Shown here one piece after another: positions 10,201-18,211 of a stretch of DNA of 32,671 bases. The stretch lies in assembly GCA_041569895.1 (NCBI GenBank), contig JBFFXF010000052.1, positions 1-32,671 of the forward strand. The letters are read 5' to 3'. Both the position numbers and the translations under genes were made by a program. How positions within the stretch are numbered: the first letter of the stretch is position 1; each line of letters begins with the position of its first letter. Source of the stretch: JBFFXF01 sp041569895 (GTDB taxonomy: Bacteria > Planctomycetota > UBA8108 > JACQVS01). A model generated the notes under the pieces. The model was not told where the DNA came from. It made no database searches and worked only from the letters and a program-made list of their open reading frames with translations.

Positions 10201-11377
10201 TCTGGCACGGTGGCCGCGGACCTTCGGCGCCCGCGGGACCGACGCGGCTTTCTGGCGCCGTGACTTCCGCCTCTTCATCGAGCGTCGCGCCGCGTTCCTC
10301 GAGCGCTTCCTTTTGAACGAGAGCCCGACGACGCAGGGGCGCCGCTTCCGCTACACGCCGCCGCCGCGTATCCGCTTCACCGAGATCCACTACAATCCCG
10401 CCGACGACGAGCAGCTCGAGTTCCTCGAGATCACCAACACGGGAAGCGTCGTCGCGTCGCTCGCCGGCTGGACGATCCCGGCGGTGGGCTACACGTTCCC
10501 CGCCGACGCGATCATCGGCGGGGGCGAGAGCGTCCTCGTCGCCCGCGATCCGCGCGCGCTGCGCGCCGCGATCGACCCCGGCGACACGGTGGTCCTCGGA
10601 CCGTATCCCGGAAGGCTCGACAACGGCGGGGCCGAGCTGCGCCTGCGGGACAACGGGCTGGAGGGGCGGTACTACCCGGAGACCGTCGACATCGTGCGCT
10701 ACCTCGACGGGGCGCCCTGGCCGCGTCGCGCCGACGGCGGCGGCCCGAGCCTCGAGCTCGTCGGCACCGATCTCGACAACGACCTGCCGCGGAGCTGGCG
10801 GGCGGGCTGGTCACCGGGACGGGCGGCGCGGGAGAACGCGCCGCCGGCGGCCGCGATCGATGCGGAGCCGTCGAGCGGCCCGGCGCCGCTGGTCGTGCGG
10901 CTGAGCGCGCTGGCCTCCCTCGACCCCGACGGCGATTCGCTGGAGCTCGACTGGTCGATCGCGGGACGGCCGGCGGGCGATCGGGCCGTGTTCCTCGTGT
11001 CGCTCGACGAGCCCGGCACGCATCGGGTCACGTTGACGGTGCGCGACGGGTTCGGCGGATCGGACGAGGCGGCGATCGACATCGAGGTGACCGGTGGCGG
11101 CGCGCCGAGCTTCGTCCGCGCCGACACCAACCTCGATGGCGCGCGCAACCTGGCCGACGCCGTCTTCGTGCTCGGCTTCCTGTTCACGGGGGGCGACGAG
11201 CCCGGCTGCCTGAAGAGCGCCGACATCAACGACAACGGCCTCATCGACCTCTCCGACCCGGTCTTCTTCCTCAACTTCCTCTTCACCGGCGGCGATGCCA
11301 TCCCGGCGCCGTTCCCGGGCTGCGGCACCGACCGGACCGACGACGACCTGTCTTGCGAGCAGACCTGCGCGCCCTGA
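7274..11377 (+). CDS. Secreted CotH-family protein with three lamin-tail domains, PKD and dockerin-like tail
   Basis: This exported protein of about 1367 residues has a signal peptide ending near GAAAQ. Domains from this start: lamin-tail 1 (about 37-165) and 2 (about 204-332); a carbohydrate-binding-like beta-sandwich (about 359-482, 'NLLGDGDFDSGLGAWS'); an FN3-like region (about 524-635); a CotH kinase-like domain (about 642-895) ending in WDIDLSHG, which keeps both acidic residues; lamin-tail 3 (about 1034-1162); a PKD-type fold (about 1189-1272); and a double dockerin-like tail (about 1281-1367). I chose the GTG at 7274 because GAGGAG (7261-7266) lies 7 nt upstream. The frame is open back to a GTG at 7250, where GAGGGG is only 2 nt away. 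It lies close behind the UnbV lipoprotein on the same strand, so the three genes are probably co-transcribed. A surface or matrix role, possibly involving phosphorylation of exported proteins, is inferred. Confidence 0.88.
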   Translation: MSACRIHRGVAARPRLVLTAAVPAVLVMALSGAAAQTVVISEINYNADGDERLEFVELHNPGATAVDLVGWSLVDGVRASFGPGAVLPAGGFVVLARDPAVLRDALRLPEALTILGYEGALENSGERVTLVDGFGAVIETVRYNDDYPFDRSADGDGASLHRACFDLPAEAPFNWIAGAPSAGSHEVRPACPPEHPAEDAASRPVVINEIDYHPPAGGDPDLEFVELLNRSDRRVALGGWSFDRGFDFVFPASAEIGAGELVVVARDPGAFLARYAVDRTRVFGPFREDSRLSNSGETIRLVDDADRVQDIVRYDQEDGWPAHADGLGSSLQRVNALGPSSAAGNWRVAPPAPPTGGDGGWQTFSVDGFYDGPRFYFYLLGAGELLLDGIRLEVKGGDGANLLGDGDFDSGLGAWSATGNHTASTALDEGGFGDNGPCALVRASDAGNGFQHALRQTVADRPAAGTAVTLTFHVKPVTGATGFVARSSVATDENGLIYVEGDASTGQSEAAERTPLAPNSFVSSRTPPTIERIDFSPPWPGSSDEVTVAARVVSEDPIDEVVAFYRVDDGDRTPLPLVDDGDAPDAFAGDGVFTGVIPPAPSRSLVWVSVVATTSAGEATHRPRLKNPAGVTGYYVIDSPPDQNEDLRLFYIFTPGALRDLSCNPGVWREGDLVDPTSRAHRSVGVKFRGETACAYPKRPMRVKFNKGDRFEGQRRLNFNAGWNDKSMLREQFGFDFFRDAGVAHSETRFARVHSNRGVFHGAYFTIEDPNEDYLERNRLDPAGGFYKARTPLRNPSVAGFEPRTDESPARLDEVLAFAVALLRTPGDRLIDFLEESLDVEEILDYQAVQAIIIDGDSVAKNWLLYIGRDQLKGPGPDRISMFPWDIDLSHGQMLLVTDNRVYDEHPLFQTQQYPFHDQGFHGILTALLQRAPGDYFIKAFYGRVYNLLQEKYTPDALFPKLDRFDANTRGTAAADLARWPRTFGARGTDAAFWRRDFRLFIERRAAFLERFLLNESPTTQGRRFRYTPPPRIRFTEIHYNPADDEQLEFLEITNTGSVVASLAGWTIPAVGYTFPADAIIGGGESVLVARDPRALRAAIDPGDTVVLGPYPGRLDNGGAELRLRDNGLEGRYYPETVDIVRYLDGAPWPRRADGGGPSLELVGTDLDNDLPRSWRAGWSPGRAARENAPPAAAIDAEPSSGPAPLVVRLSALASLDPDGDSLELDWSIAGRPAGDRAVFLVSLDEPGTHRVTLTVRDGFGGSDEAAIDIEVTGGGAPSFVRADTNLDGARNLADAVFVLGFLFTGGDEPGCLKSADINDNGLIDLSDPVFFLNFLFTGGDAIPAPFPGCGTDRTDDDLSCEQTCAP

Positions 11378-11418
11378 GCGGGCGGTGGCGAATCGGCATC
11401 TCGCGTCATCCGGCGACG

Positions 11419-12009
11419 TCACGCGCCATCGGCTGACTTTCCGGCTCGCCGCGCCACCAGAAGCGCCTCGTGACGTCCCTCCTCCAGCCAGCCCTCCTCG
11501 TGTCGGAGCGGCTCGAGACTGCTCTTCCTGGCGAGCGGCTCCATCTCGCCGTCCTCGAGGAGGTGCCGCTCACCCGGTCGCGCGTGCCGCAGCAGGTTGG
11601 AGCGCGTCGGGTGGACGACAACGACGACGCCGTCGCCGGAGAGCGAGCGCGCGAACTCGGCGAAGAGCGGCCGGTGCAGGAAGTGAAAGCAGAGGATGAC
11701 GTCCCACGGGCCCGCCGGAAGCGGCTCGGCCTCCAGATCGATCTCGAGCGTGTCGATCTCGAGCCCCCGCCGGTTCGCCTCGGCAGCGGCGAGCTCGAGC
11801 CCGACCGGCGAGACATCCGACAGCGTCACGCGCAGCCCGCGCTCGGCAAGCCACAGCGCGTGCCGCCCGGAGCCCGCGGCGACATCGAGCGCGACACCGC
11901 GACGCGGCAGAAACGCCTCGCAGCCGACGATCAACGACGAGGGCGCGGACGGAGAGAACCCGCGCTCGCGATGGATCCGATCCCACTTGAGACGGTCTTC
12001 GGGCGGCAT
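11419..12009 (-). CDS. Class I SAM-dependent methyltransferase, TehB-like
   Basis: This 196-residue cytoplasmic protein has a Rossmann-type methyltransferase fold. The SAM-binding motif I reads ALDVAAGSGRHALWLA (about 40-55). It is followed by the acidic strand end VTLSD (about 61-65) and a motif IV-like strand, PWDVILCFHFLHR (about 100-112). The length and the N-terminal 'KWDRIHRERG' resemble the TehB/tellurite-resistance methyltransferase group, whose substrates vary widely, so none can be assigned. The gene converges on the CotH gene (41 bp between stops) and diverges from the porin. No good ribosome-binding site is visible before the ATG. Confidence 0.85.
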   Translation of the reverse strand: MPPEDRLKWDRIHRERGFSPSAPSSLIVGCEAFLPRRGVALDVAAGSGRHALWLAERGLRVTLSDVSPVGLELAAAEANRRGLEIDTLEIDLEAEPLPAGPWDVILCFHFLHRPLFAEFARSLSGDGVVVVVHPTRSNLLRHARPGERHLLEDGEMEPLARKSSLEPLRHEEGWLEEGRHEALLVARRAGKSADGA

Positions 12010-12075
12010 GGGGTTCTGTCATAGCCCGGCGCGCCCACATCGGCAAGCGCGGTCCCGGTCCAGATTGGCCCGGAA

Positions 12076-12104
12076 TTTGACTTTTCCTTTATTCGCGTTT
12101 TACA
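12076..12104 (+). promoter_or_regulatory. Candidate Pho box upstream of the porin
   Basis: Three direct repeats lie at an exact 11-bp period in an AT-rich island: TTTGACT (12076-12082), CTTTATT (12087-12093) and TTTTACA (12098-12104). The period and the TTnACa-like core match PhoB/PhoP binding architecture and match the two other candidate boxes in this window. A weak -10 (TTAGCT, 12113-12118) lies just downstream. The AT content contrasts strongly with the surrounding GC-rich DNA. Confidence 0.55.
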
Positions 12105-12219
12105 TAGCGCACTTAGCTTCCGGGGCTCACAGAGCAAGAGAGTGGTAGGTCAGTGTTTCGTTCCCGTGTCACGGCGGGCCGTGCCCCGCCACTTCATGTC
12201 CAGGGGAGGTAAATTTGCC

Positions 12220-13596
12220 GTGAGAAAACCAACCAGGTCTCGACGATTCATCAGGGGAGTGGCCATGGCGCTCGCTGTGGCACTCGCCTGCGCGGACGTC
12301 GCGTCAGCGCAGGAGGAGCAGGAGGACCTGCAGGCCGAGCTCGGCGAGCTCCGTCGCGCCGTCGCGGCGCTGGAGGAGAGGATCGGCGGTGATGACGGCT
12401 CCCAGTTCACCGCCGGGATCGACAAGCGACCCTACATCAAGAGCGCCGACGGCAAGTTCAAGATCGAGCTCGGTGGCCGCCTGCAGGCGCGGTACACCTA
12501 TCAGGGACGTGACGTCAATCGCGGTGACCGCGACGGCTCGGACCGCAGCTGGGCCGAGCTTGAGCGCGCCCGAATCCGGGTCCAGGGAACTCTCTTCGAT
12601 CCGAGGTTCTTCTTCCGCCTCGAGTGGGACGGTCACAGCGACTCCGGCTCCCTCGGCCTGACGGACGCCTTCCTGCAGTACATCCACCAGACCGGCGACG
12701 ACGACTACGAGCTGAAGATCGGCGCCGGGCAGTGGAAGCCGTTCTTCGGCCGCCAGGAGAAGCAGTCCTCGGCCCAGCAGCTGCTCGTCGACCGATCGCT
12801 GGCCAACGAGTTCTTCAACATCGACCGCAACATCGGCCTCTGGATCGAGGGACGCAAGGGGAAGGTCGGCTGGGAGACCGGCGTGACCACCGGCATCGAC
12901 AGCGTCAACCGCGACATCGACGACGGCGAGTTCGACCAGGTCCCCGCCTTCTTCGCGCACGTCGACGTCGACGTGATCGGCGACATGCGCAGCTACGCGC
13001 TGAGCGGCGGCGATTACAAGATCTCGGAGGAGCCGGGCCTGACCACCGGTTTCTCGGTCGTCACGGATCAGAACAACGGATCCGGCGGCTCCGACGAGGG
13101 CTTCGTCGAGTTCAAGCTCTACCAGTTCGCGTACGACTTCGTCTTCAAGTATCAGGGCTTCAGCCTCAACGGCGAGTACTTCGGCCGCTGGCTCGACTTC
13201 GAGGCGTCGGAGGTCGACGGCGAGGGCGACAACGACGGCTCGGCGATCTACTCGCACGGCGCCTACCTCGAGGCGGGCTGCATGCTCACCGAGAAGCTCC
13301 AGGCCGTCGGCCGCGGCTCGGCCGTCTGGAACAGGGAGGGCCCGGCGACCGGCAACGCCGTCGAGGCGGGCGGCGGGTTCAATTACTTCTTCAAGGACCA
13401 CAACCTGAAGCTCAGTCTCGATGTCCTCTACCTCGACATTCCGCCCGACATGATCACCATGACCGAGAAGCTCCCGGGGCTCGACAACCCGGATCTCCCG
13501 GACACCTTCGAGCACGGGTCGTTCAGCAGCAGCTCGGCCAACCTCGGAGAGTTCCAGGGGATCATGGTGCGCACGCAGCTCCAGCTGTACTTCTGA
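12220..13596 (+). CDS. Phosphate-selective porin, OprO/OprP family
   Basis: This outer-membrane beta-barrel of about 458 residues is the probable route for phosphate entry. The N-terminus is a basic signal peptide with cleavage after ASA (about residue 30). A short coiled coil (EDLQAELGELRRAVAALEER) follows, then a KSADGKFKIELGGRLQARY segment typical of the OprO/OprP family, which starts with a brief periplasmic coiled coil. The chain ends in QLQLYF, the terminal Phe signature of barrels recognised by Bam. I chose the GTG at 12220 because GGGGAGG (12203-12209) lies 10 nt upstream and the signal peptide then starts cleanly; the frame is open back to 12142. The Pho-box repeats upstream and the nearby phosphate island support a phosphate role. 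A polyphosphate or other anion substrate is possible. Confidence 0.85.
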   Translation: MRKPTRSRRFIRGVAMALAVALACADVASAQEEQEDLQAELGELRRAVAALEERIGGDDGSQFTAGIDKRPYIKSADGKFKIELGGRLQARYTYQGRDVNRGDRDGSDRSWAELERARIRVQGTLFDPRFFFRLEWDGHSDSGSLGLTDAFLQYIHQTGDDDYELKIGAGQWKPFFGRQEKQSSAQQLLVDRSLANEFFNIDRNIGLWIEGRKGKVGWETGVTTGIDSVNRDIDDGEFDQVPAFFAHVDVDVIGDMRSYALSGGDYKISEEPGLTTGFSVVTDQNNGSGGSDEGFVEFKLYQFAYDFVFKYQGFSLNGEYFGRWLDFEASEVDGEGDNDGSAIYSHGAYLEAGCMLTEKLQAVGRGSAVWNREGPATGNAVEAGGGFNYFFKDHNLKLSLDVLYLDIPPDMITMTEKLPGLDNPDLPDTFEHGSFSSSSANLGEFQGIMVRTQLQLYF

Positions 13597-13677
13597 TCCG
13601 GAACGTCGATCGCCTGGATCGACACGCGCCACGGGGTGCGCGCCGCTCGCCGGCGGGACCCCGAGGCGCGTCATGCG

Positions 13678-13707
13678 TTGCGGGATTGGCGCGGGAGCGG
13701 GTATCAT
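13678..13707 (+). promoter_or_regulatory. Candidate sigma70-type promoter for the cytochrome gene
   Basis: TTGCGG (13678-13683) and TATCAT (13702-13707) are separated by 18 bp. The -10 hexamer matches the consensus at five of six positions. It lies in the 209-bp gap between the porin and the cytochrome gene, about 100 bp before the cytochrome start. No terminator is evident after the porin, so read-through is also possible. Confidence 0.4.
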
Positions 13708-13805
13708 CTGTCCGGGATGCACCGTCACGGAGAGAGTCGGCGAGGCGGGCCGCGAGCGGGCCCGACTCGAGTCTCGAGCTCGTCGGAGGCCGAGTCATTC
13801 GATCG

Positions 13806-15233
13806 ATGAGCCCGTGTCCGATACGCCGTTGGGCGTCTCCGTGTCTCGCTCTGGTCGGGGCGGCGCTGATCACCTCGTGCCTCGATCGCGACGAGTGGAC
13901 GGACCCCCTCGAGCGTGGCCGCAACGTCACCTCCCGACCCGCCGCCGACCCGCCTGAACCGAACCTGGAGAATCCCGTCGGGCCGCGAGCACCCATTGCG
14001 GCCGGGCCCCACGGGGAGAACGCTCGCTCCTGCACCGCGTCGGACTGCCACGCGAGCCTGCGGGACAGGCCGTCGATCCACGTGACGGTGGCCACCGGGG
14101 CCTGCGAGACCTGCCACGAGCCCGCCGGTGATCCCGGCGCGCACGCCTTTCGCCCTGCTCGCGCTCCTCGGGCCCTGTGCACGCGCTGCCATGCGAAGGA
14201 GGCCGCCAGGCAGGTGGTGCACGGACCGTATCGCGAGTCCGCGTGCCTGGAATGCCATGACCCGCACGGCGGTCCGACCCGCGCGCACCTGAGGAGTGAA
14301 GACGACGCCGGGACGTGTGGCCGGTGCCACCGCCGATCGCCGGACGCGCACGACCACGCGCCGCACGCCGCCGGAGAGTGCATCACGTGCCACGAGCCCC
14401 ATCAGTCGGATCACCGCGGGTTGCTGGTCGAGTCCGGGAACGCCCTGTGCGCGCGCTGTCATGCCGACGTCAGCGATCGGCTCTCCACCCTTTCACGGGT
14501 TCATGGTCCGGCGGCCGCGGACTGCACCCTCTGCCACCATCCCCACGGCTCCGGCATCGACATGCTGCTCCACCGCGAGCCGACGAGCCTTTGCCTCACC
14601 TGTCACGACGCCGTGCGCGAGCGAATCGACCTCGACCCTCACGTGCACGGGATCATCCGTACGGAGGACGGCTGCGCTGGCTGTCACGATCCGCACGCGT
14701 CGCACACTCCCGGTCTTCTGCGAGCGGAGGCCGCGAAATCGTGTCTGGAGTGCCACGGAGGCGACTCGCCGGGGACGCTCGCCCACTCGATTCGCTCGGG
14801 CCGTTTCAAGCACGGGCCGGTCGTGGAGGGCGAGTGCTACGCATGCCACGTCCCGCACTCGTCGCGGCATCCGCATCTCCTCCGCGCCGCCTTTCCGGAG
14901 GAGTTCTACCGGGACTACTCGGAGGAGGACTACGCGCTCTGCTACGGCTGTCACCCGCCGGCTCTCGTCCAGGTCGAGCGCACCACGACCCTGACGGGCT
15001 TCCGTGATGGGGATCGCAATCTGCACTACGTTCACGTGGCCGGCAGGCTCGGAAGGACGTGTCGCGCGTGTCACGAGGTGCACGCCAGCGACCTTCCCTT
15101 CCACATGCGCGAGAGCGTTCCCTACGGGCCGAACGACTGGGAGCTGCCGATCAACTTCGAGAAGACGCCGACGGGCGGATCGTGCGCTCCGGGATGCCAC
15201 CTGGAGATGGCGTACGACAACACCAGACCGTGA
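13806..15233 (+). CDS. Multihaem c-type cytochrome lipoprotein (13 CXXCH plus two variant sites)
   Basis: This protein of about 475 residues is an exported electron carrier. The signal sequence carries a lipobox-like LITSC (Cys about 25), which suggests lipid anchoring. I count thirteen CXXCH haem-attachment motifs: CETCH, CTRCH, CLECH, CGRCH, CITCH, CARCH, CTLCH, CLTCH, CAGCH, CLECH, CYACH, CYGCH and CRACH. There are also a CX4CH (CTASDCH, about residue 76) and a CX3CH (CAPGCH, about residue 460), giving up to 15 haems. Several motifs are followed by xPHG or xPHQ, the pattern of the doubled-CXXCH family. I placed the start at the ATG at 13806; the frame continues upstream into the porin only as a shadow. 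GGAGG (13785-13789) is rather far from this ATG. It follows the porin, so a role in electron transfer across the outer membrane is conceivable but unproven. Confidence 0.88.
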   Translation: MSPCPIRRWASPCLALVGAALITSCLDRDEWTDPLERGRNVTSRPAADPPEPNLENPVGPRAPIAAGPHGENARSCTASDCHASLRDRPSIHVTVATGACETCHEPAGDPGAHAFRPARAPRALCTRCHAKEAARQVVHGPYRESACLECHDPHGGPTRAHLRSEDDAGTCGRCHRRSPDAHDHAPHAAGECITCHEPHQSDHRGLLVESGNALCARCHADVSDRLSTLSRVHGPAAADCTLCHHPHGSGIDMLLHREPTSLCLTCHDAVRERIDLDPHVHGIIRTEDGCAGCHDPHASHTPGLLRAEAAKSCLECHGGDSPGTLAHSIRSGRFKHGPVVEGECYACHVPHSSRHPHLLRAAFPEEFYRDYSEEDYALCYGCHPPALVQVERTTTLTGFRDGDRNLHYVHVAGRLGRTCRACHEVHASDLPFHMRESVPYGPNDWELPINFEKTPTGGSCAPGCHLEMAYDNTRP

Positions 15234-15255
15234 GGCGAGGGCTCGACGCCGTCCA

Positions 15256-16617
15256 TCACTCGCCGGCGCCCGTCTCCTTATCGCTCGCGCCGATGCAGAA
15301 GACCTTGCTCAGCGTGCGCACGTAGAGCCGGCCGCCGGCGATGGCGGGTGTCGCCATGCACATCTCGTCGAGGCTGTTGACGCCCAGCACCTCGAACTCC
15401 GGGCCGGCGCGGATGACGAAGGTGTCGCCGTCCTCGCTCAGGCAGAAGATCTTGCCGTCATACGCCCAGGGCGACGAGGTGAAGGCGCTGGCTCCCTCGC
15501 CGATGCGCCGCTTTCGGTAGACCACCTCTCCCGTGCGGGCCTCGCGGCAGGCGAGAAAACCCCGGTCGAAGAGGGTGTAGAGGTGGTCGCCGTAGACGAT
15601 GAACGATGGGTTGTACGGCGCGGCATCCCGATCGCACCACGCGATCCACTCGTTCGACGTGCCGGTGGGCGCGAGGCTGATGTCGCCGCTGGCGCCGGGC
15701 CGCACGGCGTAGACCGGCTTCGACTCGTCGAGCACGAACCCGGCCCCGAAGTAGAGCATGCCGTGTGCGGCGAACGGCGTCGGGATGGTGATCGATGACA
15801 TGCCGCGCAGCTCCCAGAGCAGCTCTCCCGACAGGTCGTAGGAGCGCACCTTGCCCGTCCCCGGCGTGATGATCTCCGAGCGCTTCGGGTTCTGCCACAC
15901 GAACGGGGTCGCCCAGTTGCTCTTCTCGTCACGCTCGACGCGCCAGACGGTGTCGCCAGTCTTGCGATCGAGGGCGATGAGAAACGATTCCTCCTCGTTG
16001 TCGTTGACGATGTAGAGCCGATCGCCGTGCAGCACGGGCGACGCGGCCGTCCCCCAGCCGTAGCGCGTCGGCCGCGGCTCGAAGCGCTTGCGCCAGACGA
16101 GCTCCCCGTCGAAGTTGTGGACGAAGACGCCGACGTTCCCGAAGTACGAGTAGACGCGCTCGCCATCGGTGACCGGGGTCTCGGAGGCATAGGTGTTCTT
16201 GACGTGGAGCGGCGCTCCCGGGCGAGCGGCGTGCACGAGGCGTTTCCAGACCACCCGGCCGTCGCGCGCATCGAGGCGATAGACGAGCCACTGGTGGTTG
16301 TGGGGCGATGGCTTGCTGCGGTTGCCGCCGTAGTAGAGACCCTTCTTGGCGTTCTCGACCGGGCCGTCGCTGCTCACGGTGGTCAGGAAGAGCGCATCAC
16401 CCCAGACGATCGGGGAGGACCAGCCGCGTCCGGGGACCTCGCGCTTCCAGACGACGTTCTCGGTGGCGCTCCAACTCGAGGGCAGGCCCTCCTGGTCGGC
16501 GACGCCGCGCGCGCCGGGCCCGCGGAACTGCGGCCAGTGGTCGCCGGCGACGATCGGGGCCGCGGACAGCATGGCGCCGATCAGCGCCATCGAAGTGCTC
16601 TTGAGAGTGCGAGTCAT
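15256..16617 (-). CDS. Exported PQQ-type beta-propeller protein (BamB/quinoprotein-like)
   Basis: This 453-residue protein has an N-terminal signal peptide ending near IVAG and a mature start DHWPQFRGPG. That start is typical of the PQQ-like propeller proteins abundant in Planctomycetota and related bacteria. Repeated tryptophan-docking blades follow, such as GRVVWKRL, GELVWRKRF, GDTVWRVER and GELLWELRG. No catalytic quinoprotein residues can be asserted, so it is better called a propeller-domain protein than a dehydrogenase. The ATG is preceded by AAGGAG with 5-nt spacing. It lies 42 bp behind the PiT gene on the same strand, with a hairpin in between, and converges on the cytochrome gene (22 bp between stops). 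Its function is unknown; it probably acts in the periplasm. Confidence 0.85.
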   Translation of the reverse strand: MTRTLKSTSMALIGAMLSAAPIVAGDHWPQFRGPGARGVADQEGLPSSWSATENVVWKREVPGRGWSSPIVWGDALFLTTVSSDGPVENAKKGLYYGGNRSKPSPHNHQWLVYRLDARDGRVVWKRLVHAARPGAPLHVKNTYASETPVTDGERVYSYFGNVGVFVHNFDGELVWRKRFEPRPTRYGWGTAASPVLHGDRLYIVNDNEEESFLIALDRKTGDTVWRVERDEKSNWATPFVWQNPKRSEIITPGTGKVRSYDLSGELLWELRGMSSITIPTPFAAHGMLYFGAGFVLDESKPVYAVRPGASGDISLAPTGTSNEWIAWCDRDAAPYNPSFIVYGDHLYTLFDRGFLACREARTGEVVYRKRRIGEGASAFTSSPWAYDGKIFCLSEDGDTFVIRAGPEFEVLGVNSLDEMCMATPAIAGGRLYVRTLSKVFCIGASDKETGAGE

Positions 16618-16633
16618 CGTGCTCCTTCGAGAA

Positions 16634-16663
16634 TTGAGTCAGCTCCCCGTGCGGGGCGCTCAA
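16634..16663 (-). terminator. Possible hairpin at the end of the PiT gene
   Basis: On the minus strand the sequence overlapping the PiT stop codon can pair TTGAG with CTCAA on the outside and CCCC with GGGG around a GCAC loop. There is no T-tract, so it is not a standard intrinsic terminator. It may attenuate transcription or protect mRNA between the PiT gene and the PQQ-type gene. Confidence 0.25.
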
Positions 16664-18171
16664 CCCATGATCGCCTTGATGATGAAGAAAAAGAGGATCG
16701 CCAGTCCCGCCCCGGCGGGCAGCGTGACCACCCATGAGACGATGATATCACGCACCACGCGGAGGTTGAGGGCGCCGATACCGCGCGCGAACCCGACACC
16801 GAGCACGGCGCCGACCAGAGTGTGCGTGGTCGAGATCGGCATGCCCGACTTCGACGCCACGAGGATGGTCACGGCGGCCCCGAACTCCGCGGAGAAGCCG
16901 CGCGTCGGAGTCAGCTCGGTGATCTTCCTGCCGATGGTCTCGATCACTCGCCAGCCCCACGTCGCCAGCCCGATGACGATGCCGACGCCGCCGAGAGCGA
17001 GCACGCCGAGCAGCCATGCGGAACTGAGCGTGACCTCCTTCCCCAGCTCGTTCGTCTCGAGGACGGCGATCACGCCGCCGAGCGGACCGACGGCGTTCGC
17101 GACGTCGTTCGCGCCATGGGCGAACGCCACGGCGCACGCACTGATGATCTGCAGATAGGCGAAGATCTTCTCGGTGGCGCGCATCTCCGGCGTTCCCCAG
17201 GACCCAGCCGGCGGCGTGGTCGTCTCCTCGACGGAGTTCTGGAGGCCGTCCATCTCCTCCCCGATGTCCCGCAGCTTCTTCTCGACATCGCCGTGCGCGA
17301 TCTGACGCATGCGGTCGAGGCGCTGCTTCAGCTTCGACAACTCTTCCGCGAGGATCGGATTCTGGCTCGCCGGCGCCGGATTGCCGGCCGGCGCGGGAAC
17401 CTTGACGCCACGAAGCAACCGGATCGAGAGCAACGCGACAACGACGGAGATACCGGTGGCGAGGAGGATCGACTGCACGTCCGTGAGACCGACGTTGAGG
17501 TGCTTCAGACCCTTCCAGAGCGTCACCAGCGTGATGACCTCGAAGACGGCGAAGACGAGAAACGGCGCGACACGTTTCGCCGCGGACACCATGTCGCGCT
17601 GGAAGAGCACGAAACGCTGTATCAGCGTGAAGATGACGAAGGAGAGCACACCCGACGTCAGCGGCGAGAGCACCCAACTCGAGACGATCTCGCCGACCGT
17701 GCCCCACCTGATGACATCCCAGTGCCCCCAGAGGACAACCAGACCGAAGCCGATCACGGACCCGACGATGCTGTGGGTCGTCGAGACCGGGAGGCCGAAG
17801 AACGTCGCCGCCATCAGCCAGACCGCCGCCGCCAGGAGCGACGCGAGCATCCCATAGACGTAGAGCGACGCGCCCTCGGCCTGGAGGATCTCCTGAAGCT
17901 GTTCGATCGGGATGATGTCCTTGCGGATGGTGGCCGAGACGTGCGGGCCGACGAGGAACGCTCCGAGGAACTCCAGGATGCCCGCGACGATGATCGCCTG
18001 CTTCAGCGTTAGCGCCCGCGAGCCGACGGACGTTCCCATGGCGTTGGCGACGTCGTTCGCGCCGATGCTCCACGCCATGTAGAAGCCGAAGAAGAGGCCG
18101 GTGCTGAGCAGAATCCAGTACTGGGCGCTGCTGAAGATTCCCGCCTGGGCGAGTATTCCGACGGCGTCCAT
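16660..18171 (-). CDS. PiT-family inorganic phosphate transporter
   Basis: This 503-residue inner-membrane protein is a cation-coupled Pi symporter. Both halves carry the PiT signature: GANDVANAMG (about 38-47) and, in the second half, HGANDVANAVGPLGG. Each half also has the paired GLPVSTTHSIVG / GMPISTTHTLVG segment. A long hydrophilic loop in the middle (about 265-330) contains a coiled-coil-like stretch (LAEELSKLKQRLDRMRQIAH). The length fits PitA-type transporters. Two DUF47 genes lie immediately upstream on the same strand (gap to the nearer one 40 bp), which is a common arrangement because DUF47 proteins act with PiT carriers. The ATG lies 12 nt after GGAG. Whether the driving ion is H+ or Na+ cannot be decided. 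Confidence 0.93.
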   Translation of the reverse strand: MDAVGILAQAGIFSSAQYWILLSTGLFFGFYMAWSIGANDVANAMGTSVGSRALTLKQAIIVAGILEFLGAFLVGPHVSATIRKDIIPIEQLQEILQAEGASLYVYGMLASLLAAAVWLMAATFFGLPVSTTHSIVGSVIGFGLVVLWGHWDVIRWGTVGEIVSSWVLSPLTSGVLSFVIFTLIQRFVLFQRDMVSAAKRVAPFLVFAVFEVITLVTLWKGLKHLNVGLTDVQSILLATGISVVVALLSIRLLRGVKVPAPAGNPAPASQNPILAEELSKLKQRLDRMRQIAHGDVEKKLRDIGEEMDGLQNSVEETTTPPAGSWGTPEMRATEKIFAYLQIISACAVAFAHGANDVANAVGPLGGVIAVLETNELGKEVTLSSAWLLGVLALGGVGIVIGLATWGWRVIETIGRKITELTPTRGFSAEFGAAVTILVASKSGMPISTTHTLVGAVLGVGFARGIGALNLRVVRDIIVSWVVTLPAGAGLAILFFFIIKAIMG

Positions 18172-18211
18172 CGTTGACGATTACTCCGCTTCCGATCCGA
18201 GAACGTCCGGG

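Noticed and set aside
12624..13805. Upstream part of the cytochrome frame
   Set aside because: It overlaps the porin in another frame and has Arg-rich shadow composition; the lipoprotein signal begins at 13806.
15256..16617. Assigning the PQQ-type protein as BamB or as an alcohol dehydrogenase
   Set aside because: Only propeller blades are visible; there is no lipobox as in BamB and no recognisable catalytic residues.
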